A stretch of DNA of 64,000 nucleotides from an uncultured Clostridia bacterium (lineage in GTDB: Bacteria > Bacillota > Clostridia > Saccharofermentanales > Saccharofermentanaceae): positions 186,001 to 250,000 of the forward strand of contig CAMIYM010000004.1 in assembly GCA_946403085.1 (NCBI GenBank), in the 5' to 3' direction. Of this stretch, positions 30,742-39,478 are shown in pieces. The first letter of the stretch is position 1. Each line of letters begins with the position of its first letter. The translations under genes were made by a program, and so were the position numbers. The notes beneath the pieces were generated by a model. It did no database searches, was not told the DNA's origin, and saw only the letters and a program-made list of their open reading frames with translations.

Positions 30742-32607
30742 ATGGGCGGATCATTAAAAGACCTGGTTAAAAAGATAAACGATGTCGGCGACAAGACCAA
30801 GAAGATTGCCGATATCGTTTATTTGTTTGGTCTTGTATTCTTCCTTGTCTCTAAAGCATGCGGCGGTTCCAGGCTTGTCTATGTCGATTTTGTAAGGATA
30901 TTCCTTATGGTCGGATCGGTAGTGCTGTTTATAACAGGTTTTTACCGTATTTTCTTTACTCTGTTCAAGAACTGGAAGTATGGTGTTCTTTCACTGGCAG
31001 TAATTCTATTCGGATTTGTCTATTCGAGTGTTGTTCCGGATGCTACTGATTTCTCAATAATCGCCTTCGCTATTGTGGGTGCTATCGGTGTTTGTGCTGA
31101 TTACATTCTTTATGTGGGAATCGCAGCAAATTTCTTTCTGATCCTTAACAATATCTTTATGACCGTATTCGGAAATGCAGATAATGCTGTTGATAATATG
31201 GGCTCTAATGATTTTTTCTATCTTGGAGATAATAAATTCTTTTTCCCGATAATGAATAACTGTTCCAGTACGGATTTTGCTTCCCATTATTTCTGGATGC
31301 TTGCCGCATATCTTTGGATAAGAGCTAAAAAGATAACTTGGGGCGAGATCTTTGCTATTGGAGCATTTGATATCCTGATCTACTCATTTACAGGTTCAAA
31401 TACCACCTTGATCGGAATATCACTTCTGTTGTCATTTGCTGTATTCCTTAAAATCTGGGCGATTATCAAAAAGAATAAACTTTTCAAAGATGACAGCAAA
31501 AGTCCGCTTAAGACATGTGCGTCAGGCATCAATAAATTCTTTGCTTTCTGTTTCAGATATTCATTTGTTGTCTTTGCAGCTTTCTCAATTGTGCTTGCTG
31601 TTCTTTATAATGTCGGCAATCCGATATTGTACCGTCTAAATGGCATACTCCACTTAAGAGTAAGCTTGGGTCATAAGACTTTTTCTGAATATGGTGTTCA
31701 TTTATTTGCTCCTGATATCCCTATCTATGGAGCATATTCTTCAGCAGACGGTTATTACAATTTCCTTGATTGTTCTTACATAGTTCTTCTTTTGCTTAAC
31801 GGCATCCTTCCGCTTCTGTTCTATTTGATTTCTATGACCGCGGTTCAGTTAAGGCAGAAGAAGTATTATTTTGGTATTGCGATTCTTGCAGTCTGCGCTC
31901 TCGTTTGTATAGAAGAGCATCACTTATCTGAGCTTCCTTCTAATTTCTTCCTGGTACTGTTATTTGCGGATATGTGCGTTGATAAGAAGACTGTTGATTA
32001 TATATCGGTTACGAAGAAGGATAAGAAGAACAATAATGCAATTAACTATTTGTCTCTGGTCTTGAGTGCTATATTTATTCTAGTTTCAGTATTGGTTAAC
32101 TATCCGAGATTCCAAGCTGTTAAAGAATTGGATGCATTGGATAATAAAGCAGGCGAGATATATTCAGCTCTTCAGCAGAACCTTGATGAAGCGAAAAATA
32201 GTGGTGAATGGCAGCAGATGTATTCTTCTGCTGATTCACATATTTTTGGTGATCTTTTGAAAGAACCGGATGATTTCTCAAGTGTTGTTGGTTCTTCATG
32301 GAATGAGATGACTAAGGATCCCAAATCTCATTCCTACTACTATGTCTATTACGATCCGAGTCTTACTTCTTCTGATAATGAAGTGTTCAGACTTCTTATT
32401 AATGATAACGTTAAGAGTATTATCGGAAACGGCAGTATAGTTATCGAATACGATGCAGTACAAGCAGATGTTTATTCTGTATGGTATTCCGATAATACCG
32501 GCTGTTATCGCGTCGAAGGCCAGGGCGCAAGGAATTCTACTCGCGAAGAGCGACTTAAGTGGACTGTCCGTAAGATAGGTTATTATTCGGGTGATAAGAA
32601 TGTTTAA
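30742..32607 (+). CDS. Polytopic membrane protein, Wzy-like, with extracytoplasmic C-terminal domain (module 2)
   Basis: 621 residues. Roughly ten to eleven hydrophobic segments fill 25-455, with a large loop near 310-350 (LHLRVSLGHKTFSEYGVHLF) as in polymerases. A final helix (about 438-455) leads into a soluble ~160-residue C-terminal part (AGEIYSALQQNLDEAKNSGE onward), which should lie outside. No enzyme motif was recognised. In context it is the only candidate polymerase of module 2. The last 8-17 bases overlap the following lipoprotein gene, suggesting that the two are made together. An O-antigen ligase or another glycan-processing membrane protein is an alternative. Confidence 0.65.
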   Translation: MGGSLKDLVKKINDVGDKTKKIADIVYLFGLVFFLVSKACGGSRLVYVDFVRIFLMVGSVVLFITGFYRIFFTLFKNWKYGVLSLAVILFGFVYSSVVPDATDFSIIAFAIVGAIGVCADYILYVGIAANFFLILNNIFMTVFGNADNAVDNMGSNDFFYLGDNKFFFPIMNNCSSTDFASHYFWMLAAYLWIRAKKITWGEIFAIGAFDILIYSFTGSNTTLIGISLLLSFAVFLKIWAIIKKNKLFKDDSKSPLKTCASGINKFFAFCFRYSFVVFAAFSIVLAVLYNVGNPILYRLNGILHLRVSLGHKTFSEYGVHLFAPDIPIYGAYSSADGYYNFLDCSYIVLLLLNGILPLLFYLISMTAVQLRQKKYYFGIAILAVCALVCIEEHHLSELPSNFFLVLLFADMCVDKKTVDYISVTKKDKKNNNAINYLSLVLSAIFILVSVLVNYPRFQAVKELDALDNKAGEIYSALQQNLDEAKNSGEWQQMYSSADSHIFGDLLKEPDDFSSVVGSSWNEMTKDPKSHSYYYVYYDPSLTSSDNEVFRLLINDNVKSIIGNGSIVIEYDAVQADVYSVWYSDNTGCYRVEGQGARNSTREERLKWTVRKIGYYSGDKNV

Positions 32608-34162
32608 GAGCAGAGAACACAGATTTCCTTTTAGCTATATAAGACTTACTGCCTTTATGCTGGTGATCTCTATTGCTGTTTCCATCTGTTCTTGCGACAG
32701 CAGCAAAGGAACCTTTGATGGCAAGCGTTTTGATACTACCAGACATATCACTGTGATGGTTGATTCCAATGTGGATTTCCAGTCCCGGTATGATGTAAAC
32801 ACATCTGAGTCAGCTAAGTATATCCATGATACTGTTCTAACTCAGTTAAATATCGACGTGACTTTTGTCGAATCCCAGAAACTGAATTTTGAGAATGGTG
32901 TAGCACCTGATATTACTTTATATGAGAATTATAACGTCATTACGACATATTACAGGATGAAGGGTGTAATCAATATCGCTCCTTATCTTAAGGATAATGC
33001 TGAGGATCTGAAAGATCTTACTGGCTTATTAGGTGCAGACTTGATCAGTCCCGGAATAGAAGATCCTCAGGAAGTCTGGTATCTGACTCCAAGAGAGTTT
33101 GTCCCTAATGCCAGAGTTACATTCATCAGAAAAGATTGGCTTGATAAGTTAGGTCTCAAGGAACCGCATACAAGGGAAGAGTTCTATAAGTGTATCGTCG
33201 CATTTCGCGATAATGCAGACAAGCTGTTAGGATCAAGCTCTGATCAGTTGATCCCGTTCTTTATCGATAGTGAGCCCAATGTAAGTGCCAAGCCCTTTTT
33301 TGACTCGTTCCTTGATACAAATATTGATGACATGAGCTTATATAATCACGGTTATTGCAGAGTCGCTCAGGCAGGATACAAGGACGGCATCAAAGTCCTT
33401 AACGACTGGTATAACAAAGGACTTCTTCCCAAGGATTTCCAGAATATCAGACCTGATACCAAAGAATCTTATGAGCCAATCGAAAAAGGCTTTGTCGGTG
33501 CTTTCTGCGCCAAGGCGGATTATCTCTATGCTAACGGCGATAACGCTCACATTAAGGCCATTCGAGAAAACTGTGGTGAGGATGCACAGTATATTGCTGT
33601 TAACACATTCGAAGATGCTAACGGCAAATACAACTACTGGAACGAAGATTATCTCTATGAGAGTCTGAATAAGATATTTATTCCTGCTACATGCAAGGAC
33701 CCTTTAGCTTGCCTGATATATCTTAACTGGATTTCCAATTCTGATAATATCAACAAGATAAGCACCATAAATAATGGTGACAGCAAGGAAGATCCTTTTA
33801 CATCAGACAGATACCTTATCACTTTCCATGGTATTAATGCTGACATAGCCGAAGGAACTGATGCAGAAACAGCCATCAATACTGCTTCAGAAGTTAATTA
33901 CATAGACAAGATCAATAAGTGTGTAAGATACTGGCCTACTGCTTTCGAATATACACATACAGAAGAGAATATCTCTGAGCTATACCCTGGTTCAGTAGAA
34001 AGATTTGTTTCTAATTCGATAGCATGTCCTGCTGCTGAATTCGAGAGCTCATACAAAGAGCAGTTCGAGATCTATAAGAAGTGCGGAGCAAACACTTTGT
34101 TTAGGATCCGATATGAAGAGTGGGATAAGGTAATAGTTAAAGGCAATCTTGAACCGTGGTAA
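32600..34162 (+). CDS. Orphan family-1 extracellular solute-binding lipoprotein (LipO-like)
   Basis: Substrate-binding protein of the ABC carbohydrate type, about 520 residues. N-terminal signal (SYIRLTAFMLVISIAVS) with lipobox SICSC. The body has the usual SBP landmarks: ITVMVDSNVDF at the start of the mature domain, NARVTFIRKDWLDKLGLKEP, then GFVGAFCAKADYL and LIYLNWISNSDNI. No ABC permease or ATPase genes are nearby, so it is unlikely to feed a transporter encoded here; binding of a glycan or precursor outside the cell is possible. ATG 32600 sits within the end of the previous gene; a GTG at 32591 is an alternative start. Family is clear, function is not. Confidence 0.82.
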   Translation: MFKSREHRFPFSYIRLTAFMLVISIAVSICSCDSSKGTFDGKRFDTTRHITVMVDSNVDFQSRYDVNTSESAKYIHDTVLTQLNIDVTFVESQKLNFENGVAPDITLYENYNVITTYYRMKGVINIAPYLKDNAEDLKDLTGLLGADLISPGIEDPQEVWYLTPREFVPNARVTFIRKDWLDKLGLKEPHTREEFYKCIVAFRDNADKLLGSSSDQLIPFFIDSEPNVSAKPFFDSFLDTNIDDMSLYNHGYCRVAQAGYKDGIKVLNDWYNKGLLPKDFQNIRPDTKESYEPIEKGFVGAFCAKADYLYANGDNAHIKAIRENCGEDAQYIAVNTFEDANGKYNYWNEDYLYESLNKIFIPATCKDPLACLIYLNWISNSDNINKISTINNGDSKEDPFTSDRYLITFHGINADIAEGTDAETAINTASEVNYIDKINKCVRYWPTAFEYTHTEENISELYPGSVERFVSNSIACPAAEFESSYKEQFEIYKKCGANTLFRIRYEEWDKVIVKGNLEPW

Positions 34163-34173
34163 GTCAAACTTTT

Positions 34174-34201
34174 TTGTATATTCCCTCTAGTGTAATATAA
34201 T
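34174..34201 (+). promoter_or_regulatory. Internal promoter before the second initiating transferase
   Basis: -35 TTGTAT (34174-34179), 16-base spacer, -10 TATAAT (34196-34201). Confidence 0.75.
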
Positions 34202-34233
34202 TATTATATTTATTAAGTCCTGCAGGAAGTGGA

Positions 34234-35658
34234 ATGAGCAAAGAGTCTAACAAAGGAACTGATTTAGCGGTCGGAAAAGCCAGACCAAGATTCAGATATG
34301 TGTTCCGTGGCATATGCGATGTGATCCTTGTGTTGATTGCTGTCGTTATGTTTATTTATGTTTGGACTGATTATGTCTATAACAATAACCACACCGGATA
34401 CCTCCTCGGTATTGGTAACGTGGGACTTGCCACGATCATATATGTGACGCTCTTTCTGATCTTCGGAAAATTCTTCAGGGCATTCGGAATCGGTGTTGAG
34501 CGTAAGACAAAGCAGATAGTCGGCATGGCTCTGGCTCTTTGCTTTACGGACCTGATTGAGATCTTAGTATCTTCAACAATCCAGAACAACTTCAGATATA
34601 TTATTGATTTCACCTGGAGATATGCGATACTTGCTGTCTGCCAGTCTGTCCTTTTGGGCATCATCATGATCATGATGAATGTCCTTTATAAGAGATGGGT
34701 TCATCCTTTGCCTATTATTCTTATCTATGGTGACCATGAGAATAATCTTGCTGATAAGATCGACGGGTTATCATACAAGTACAAGATCGAGAAATCTTAT
34801 AAGTATGATGATCCTGCTATAGATCTTAATGAGATAATCTCTAACAGCAGCAATGTCCTGATCAATGATGTTCCTGCACAGGTAGAGAATAAGATCGTAA
34901 AGATCTGCTTTGATAAGGATATCAGAGTTTATGTTGTTCCTAAGATCGCTGACATTATCCTTAAGTCATCTGACAGTATTAACGTTATTGATACTCCGTT
35001 ATATCTGAGCCGTAACCTTGGTATGAGTTTTACTCAGAGGTTCCTTAAAAGATTGTTCGATCTATTCTTCAGCGGTCTTGCGGTTATAATCTTAAGCCCT
35101 GTTTTCCTGATCACTGCACTTGCTATCAAGCTTGAAGATCACGGTCCCGTATTCTTTAAGCAGGAGCGTGTTACTAAGGGCGGAAAGCATTTCATGATCC
35201 TGAAGTTCCGTTCCATGATCGTTGATGCTGAAAAGGACGGACGTCCTCATCCTGCAGGAGAGAAGGATGACAGAATTACAAAGGTAGGAAGGGTTATCCG
35301 TGCCATCAGAGTCGATGAGCTCCCACAGTTATTTAATATCCTTAAGGGCGACATGAGCATCGTTGGCCCCAGACCTGAAAGATACGAACATGTTATTAAG
35401 TATACGAATGATATTCCTGAGTTCAGATACAGGGAGAAGGTAAAGGGCGGACTTACCGGTTATGCCCAGGTATATGGCAAATACAATACTTCCGCTTTGG
35501 ATAAGCTCAAGCTCGATCTTACTTATATTGCAAATTACAGTATCTTACTTGATCTCCAGATCATCTTCGAGACATTCAAGATCCTGCTTCAAAAAGAGAG
35601 TACGGAAGGATTTGACAGCAAGCGTGCACGCGAGATGCACGATGCTGATTGTAAGTAA
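34234..35658 (+). CDS. Polyprenyl-phosphate sugar-1-phosphate transferase (initiating enzyme 2)
   Basis: Starts the module 2 repeat unit on undecaprenyl phosphate. About four membrane helices occupy 25-155, followed by a Rossmann-like segment, a fifth helix (KRLFDLFFSGLAVIILSPVF) and the catalytic domain: GPVFFKQERVTKGG, MILKFRSMIVDAEKDGR, VDELPQLFNILKGDMS, VGPRPER and GLTGYAQVYGKYNT. The ending, with 'YAQVYGKYNT' and 'ESTEGFD', is shared with the enzyme encoded at 61089, so the two are paralogues. It has 474 residues. The stop overlaps the next start by one base (TAATG). The sugar is unknown. Confidence 0.9.
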   Translation: MSKESNKGTDLAVGKARPRFRYVFRGICDVILVLIAVVMFIYVWTDYVYNNNHTGYLLGIGNVGLATIIYVTLFLIFGKFFRAFGIGVERKTKQIVGMALALCFTDLIEILVSSTIQNNFRYIIDFTWRYAILAVCQSVLLGIIMIMMNVLYKRWVHPLPIILIYGDHENNLADKIDGLSYKYKIEKSYKYDDPAIDLNEIISNSSNVLINDVPAQVENKIVKICFDKDIRVYVVPKIADIILKSSDSINVIDTPLYLSRNLGMSFTQRFLKRLFDLFFSGLAVIILSPVFLITALAIKLEDHGPVFFKQERVTKGGKHFMILKFRSMIVDAEKDGRPHPAGEKDDRITKVGRVIRAIRVDELPQLFNILKGDMSIVGPRPERYEHVIKYTNDIPEFRYREKVKGGLTGYAQVYGKYNTSALDKLKLDLTYIANYSILLDLQIIFETFKILLQKESTEGFDSKRAREMHDADCK

Positions 35659-36863
35659 TGCATATCCTGGTTGTTTCACAGTTCTTTTATCCTGAGTCAT
35701 TCCGTTACAACGAGATCGCAGCGGAACTGGCTAAACGCGGTTATAAGATTACGGTAGTAACCGGTATACCCAATTATCCTATGGGCAAATTCTTCCCTGG
35801 CTATTCCTGGACTAAGAAAAGAAGAGAAACCTGGAAAGGCATTGATATCAACCGTATTCCTTTGATCGCACGCGGAAAGAGCAATTTTGGAATGATCCTC
35901 AATTACTATTCCTTTGTAATATCCGGTTGGTTCTGGAACAGATTCAATAAGATAGAAGCGGATATGGTATTCAGTTTTGAATCTTCTCCGATGACGCAGC
36001 TCAAAGTCGGATGTGGATATGCCAGGAAGCATAAGGTCCCGCACTATGTTTATGTTCAGGATCTCTGGCCCGAAAACGTTGAGACTGTAACCGGTATCCA
36101 TAACCGTTTGATAATCGGTCCCATCGACAGAATGGTCGATAAGATCTACCGCCAGGTCGATAAGATCTTTGTTACGACACCTTCATTTGTCGAAGCAATT
36201 GTTAACCGTAAAAAGCCTGTGGATAAGAATAAAGTCTTCTATTGGCCACAGTTTGCCGAGGAATTCTATAAGCCGATGGAAAGACAGAAAGTTGACGCCA
36301 TACCTGATGATGGATCTTTCAAGATTGCATTTACCGGTAATATCGGTTATGCACAAGGTCTTGATATCCTGCCTGTTACGGCAAAACTTCTTGATGGAAA
36401 GAACGTTAAATTTGTCATAATAGGCGATGGAAGATACCTGGATGAATTCAAGGCTAAGATCGATGAATGCGGTGTCAGGGATATGTTTATATTTGTTCCG
36501 AGGATTCCGGCAACTTCTATTCCTGAATACTTAAGTGCATGTGATGCAGGATTTATTAGCTTCGCAAATGAGCCGTTGTGGGCAAAATCAATTCCTGCCA
36601 AGCTCCAGTCCTATATGGCTTGCGGAATGCCGATAATAGCATCAGCTTCTGGTGAGACTAAGAGGATCATTGAAGAAGCTGAATGCGGTATCTGCTGTGA
36701 GATTGGTGATGAGAACGCGCTTAAGGAAGGTATCGAAAATCTGTTGAACGCTGATCTTAAGAAGATGGGTGCTAATGGAAAGAAATACTGTGATACGAAC
36801 TTTGAGAAGTCTGCCTTGATGGACATCCTGGAAGGATATATAGCTGAAGTGAAGAAAGCCTGA
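35658..36863 (+). CDS. Family 4 glycosyltransferase, WbuB-like
   Basis: GT-B transferase of 401 residues. It opens HILVVSQFFYPESFRYNEIA and contains VVTGIPNYPMGKFFPGY and YVQDLWPENV, the combination typical of WbuB-type enzymes that add N-acetyl-fucosamine-like sugars. The donor half has IAFTGNIGYAQGLDIL, FVIIGDGRYLDEFK and PAKLQSYMACGMPIIAS. Likely second sugar of module 2. The exact sugar cannot be fixed here. Confidence 0.87.
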   Translation: MHILVVSQFFYPESFRYNEIAAELAKRGYKITVVTGIPNYPMGKFFPGYSWTKKRRETWKGIDINRIPLIARGKSNFGMILNYYSFVISGWFWNRFNKIEADMVFSFESSPMTQLKVGCGYARKHKVPHYVYVQDLWPENVETVTGIHNRLIIGPIDRMVDKIYRQVDKIFVTTPSFVEAIVNRKKPVDKNKVFYWPQFAEEFYKPMERQKVDAIPDDGSFKIAFTGNIGYAQGLDILPVTAKLLDGKNVKFVIIGDGRYLDEFKAKIDECGVRDMFIFVPRIPATSIPEYLSACDAGFISFANEPLWAKSIPAKLQSYMACGMPIIASASGETKRIIEEAECGICCEIGDENALKEGIENLLNADLKKMGANGKKYCDTNFEKSALMDILEGYIAEVKKA

Positions 36864-36873
36864 TAAGGCCTTG

Positions 36874-36882
36874 TGTTATAAT
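36874..36882 (+). promoter_or_regulatory. Possible extended -10 box
   Basis: TGTTATAAT, the same nine bases as at 26315, placed 42 bases before the ATG of the next gene. No clear -35 box. Confidence 0.45.
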
Positions 36883-36923
36883 TTTATTGCATCTGACAGA
36901 TGAAGAAAGAGCCCTGATACAGC

Positions 36924-38213
36924 ATGGATTATTCAGACAAGAGATTGCTTATAATCAGTAATAACGTTTTAAGTTATACTCAAGATAATGGTAAGACTAT
37001 CTTGTCTTTCTTCGATTCTGTTCCAAAGGAATGTGTAAGGCAGCTGTATTTCAGCGGCGAGAATCCGGGTGTATCGGGTTATAAGTATTTTCAGATAAGT
37101 GATAACGACATCATTAAAGGTGTATTCTCGCGTAAACGAAGGGGAAGAGCCTATGCGGATGTTAATTCTGATGTGGAAGTCAGTTCATTTGCACACAATC
37201 AGGCTCGGAAAAAGACAGCGTTAATGAGACTTATCAGAGAGTGCTTGTGGTATAAGAAATGGATCTCTGATCAGCTGATTAACTGGCTTGATGAATATAA
37301 GCCTACTGCAATTTTCTTTGTTGCCGGAGATAGTCTGTTTGCTTATCAGATAACGGAGTTTATAAGGTACAGGTATAAGTCATCTCTGTCTGTATTTATA
37401 ACTGACGATTATGTAATGCCCCGTACTAATGAATCCTTTTTGTCCAGATACAGAAGGGAAAAAGTGCTTGAGAGCATGAAAAAATGCGTTACAGATGCCG
37501 ACCAGTTCTTCACAGTCTCCGAGCCGATGCGTCAGGCATATTTAAAGCTCTTTAATAAAGACAGCCATAAGATCGTTAACATGACTGAGTCTATGAAGCT
37601 CAATGGTAATGATGAATCTAAAGAGAATGATAAGACTACATTGATCTACGCCGGCGGACTTTATTACGGTAGGGAAGATGTTCTTGGCAGTATCGGTAAG
37701 GTTATAAGCCAATATAATTCTGCAGGTCCTTCTAAGAAGGCGTTTCTTAAGATCTATACCAATCAAAAACCTGACCAGGCTCTTCTTGATAAGATCAACA
37801 TTCCTGATGCGTCTTCATTCTGCGGTTCGCTTGACCGTTCTCAGTTAGCGGTTGAACTTAATAATTCGGATATTCTTGTATTCGTCGAATCTTCAGATCC
37901 TTTGCAGAAAGAAAAGACCAGGTTCTCTTTATCCACAAAAGTAACTGAGTATTTGTCGCTTGGCAAACCGATCTTCGCTGTTGGCCCGTCTGATATCGGA
38001 TCCATGGACTATCTGTTTGATGTTGCTGAATGTGTCTTTGATGAGAGTGAGATCGAAGATGTCCTTAAAAGATTGCTTGAAAATACTGAACGTCAGAATC
38101 AGCTTGGTATATTGGCGAAACAGAAATACGAGAAATATCACAATAAGGAAGCTATCCAGAATCAGTTGCTAAGTCTTGTTTTCCAGGAAGGAGATAAGCA
38201 AGATAATGACTAA
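36924..38213 (+). CDS. GT-B glycosyltransferase (module 2)
   Basis: 429 residues. The N-terminus LLIISNNVLSYTQDNGKTIL is an acceptor-side Rossmann start with a 'NGK' loop. The donor side has TLIYAGGLYYGREDVLGSI, SSFCGSLDRSQLAVELNNSD and FSLSTKVTEYLSLGKPIFAVG, the last matching the nucleotide-sugar pocket of GT4 enzymes. There are no membrane helices. It overlaps or abuts the flippase gene. The assignment to the GT-B fold is good, while the specific family is less sure. Confidence 0.8.
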   Translation: MDYSDKRLLIISNNVLSYTQDNGKTILSFFDSVPKECVRQLYFSGENPGVSGYKYFQISDNDIIKGVFSRKRRGRAYADVNSDVEVSSFAHNQARKKTALMRLIRECLWYKKWISDQLINWLDEYKPTAIFFVAGDSLFAYQITEFIRYRYKSSLSVFITDDYVMPRTNESFLSRYRREKVLESMKKCVTDADQFFTVSEPMRQAYLKLFNKDSHKIVNMTESMKLNGNDESKENDKTTLIYAGGLYYGREDVLGSIGKVISQYNSAGPSKKAFLKIYTNQKPDQALLDKINIPDASSFCGSLDRSQLAVELNNSDILVFVESSDPLQKEKTRFSLSTKVTEYLSLGKPIFAVGPSDIGSMDYLFDVAECVFDESEIEDVLKRLLENTERQNQLGILAKQKYEKYHNKEAIQNQLLSLVFQEGDKQDND

Positions 38214-39423
38214 TGATTCTGTTAAAGGCGTAATTAAGAATTTCATTCTGAATTTTCTATCGTTTGCGTTGCCGACGGTCGTTCTTCAGTTTGTAGTTCA
38301 GCCTTTGATCGCTGCAAAACTCGGCGGAGATCTTAATGGCCAGTATCTTACCTTGATGTCATTGAATTTCTTCCTGATCGGCATTAGCGCCACTGTATTA
38401 AATACTGTCAGGATGCTTCAGAATGAGAAGTACGAGAAGAATAATGTTGTCGGTGATTTTAATATTATTTTTCTGTTCTATGCTCTTTTGCTGATCCTGA
38501 TAATGCCGTTGGGTTATCTCTTATATGTAAAGGATACCAATATAATCGACATTCTTCTTTATGTCCTGATAGGTATCCTTTACCTTTACCATGATTATAT
38601 CTTTGCCCAGTACCGTCTGCGTATGCAATTCAATAAGATACTCATAAATAACGGCATCCTTATCGTCGGATATGCCATAGGAACGGTATTGTTTATGTTC
38701 GTGCTTCCAAAGTGGCAGTTCGTATTCATATGCGCTTATGTGCTTACCGGTATATATGATTTTGCAAACACGACATTTATCAGAGAACCTCTCAAGAAGA
38801 CCGAGTTTTTCAGTGAGACTGTCAAGAAGGTTGGTTCTTTGATGGTCGCAAATTCGCTTAACTCATCAATCGCTTATTTTGATAAGCTCTTGTTGTTCCC
38901 GCTGCTTGGCGGTGTAGCTGTATCTGTCTATAACACAGCGTCTCTTGTCGGTAAGATGTTATATCTTGTATCATTCCCGCTGAACAGCTTGCTTCTTAGC
39001 TACCTCGTAAAGATCAAGCGTTTCAGACTTGCATCTGTTAAGAAATACATATTTAGAACTGTTGTGGTCCTTATCCTGGGATATATAGTTTGTGTTCTTG
39101 TCGGATATCCTCTGACAGACTTGTTATATCCTCTTTGGGCTTCTGAATCGCATATTTTCATTCCTATCACAGTCGCATCTAATTTGTTCCTTTTGATCAG
39201 CGAATTGATAAACACGGTTCTGCTTCGCTATTACAAGATTTCATTCCAGATGATCATTCAGTCTGTTAATCTCGTTATGTATCTTGGCGTAAGCCTTGTT
39301 GCTATGTATTTCTGGGGGTTGCTTGGATTCAGCATAGGTGTATCAATAGTCGCACTGATCAAAACGGTAGTAATGTTGATAATTATAATCCGATTGGATA
39401 AAAAACAAGAGCAAATAGTATAA
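38206..39423 (+). CDS. Wzx-like flippase (module 2)
   Basis: About 405 residues, nearly all in 11-12 hydrophobic helices, of the polysaccharide exporter type: IAAKLGGDLNGQYLTLMSLN near the first helices and NSSIAYFDKLLLFPLLGGVA in the centre. It would flip the module 2 lipid-linked unit. ATG 38206 overlaps the previous stop region; an earlier in-frame start at 38176 lies inside the upstream gene, and AGGAGA precedes 38206. Confidence 0.85.
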   Translation: MTNDSVKGVIKNFILNFLSFALPTVVLQFVVQPLIAAKLGGDLNGQYLTLMSLNFFLIGISATVLNTVRMLQNEKYEKNNVVGDFNIIFLFYALLLILIMPLGYLLYVKDTNIIDILLYVLIGILYLYHDYIFAQYRLRMQFNKILINNGILIVGYAIGTVLFMFVLPKWQFVFICAYVLTGIYDFANTTFIREPLKKTEFFSETVKKVGSLMVANSLNSSIAYFDKLLLFPLLGGVAVSVYNTASLVGKMLYLVSFPLNSLLLSYLVKIKRFRLASVKKYIFRTVVVLILGYIVCVLVGYPLTDLLYPLWASESHIFIPITVASNLFLLISELINTVLLRYYKISFQMIIQSVNLVMYLGVSLVAMYFWGLLGFSIGVSIVALIKTVVMLIIIIRLDKKQEQIV

Positions 39424-39478
39424 ACTATAAATAGCACACTTAGAAAACACTATTCTTATTTGGATTTTGGAGTTTGCT

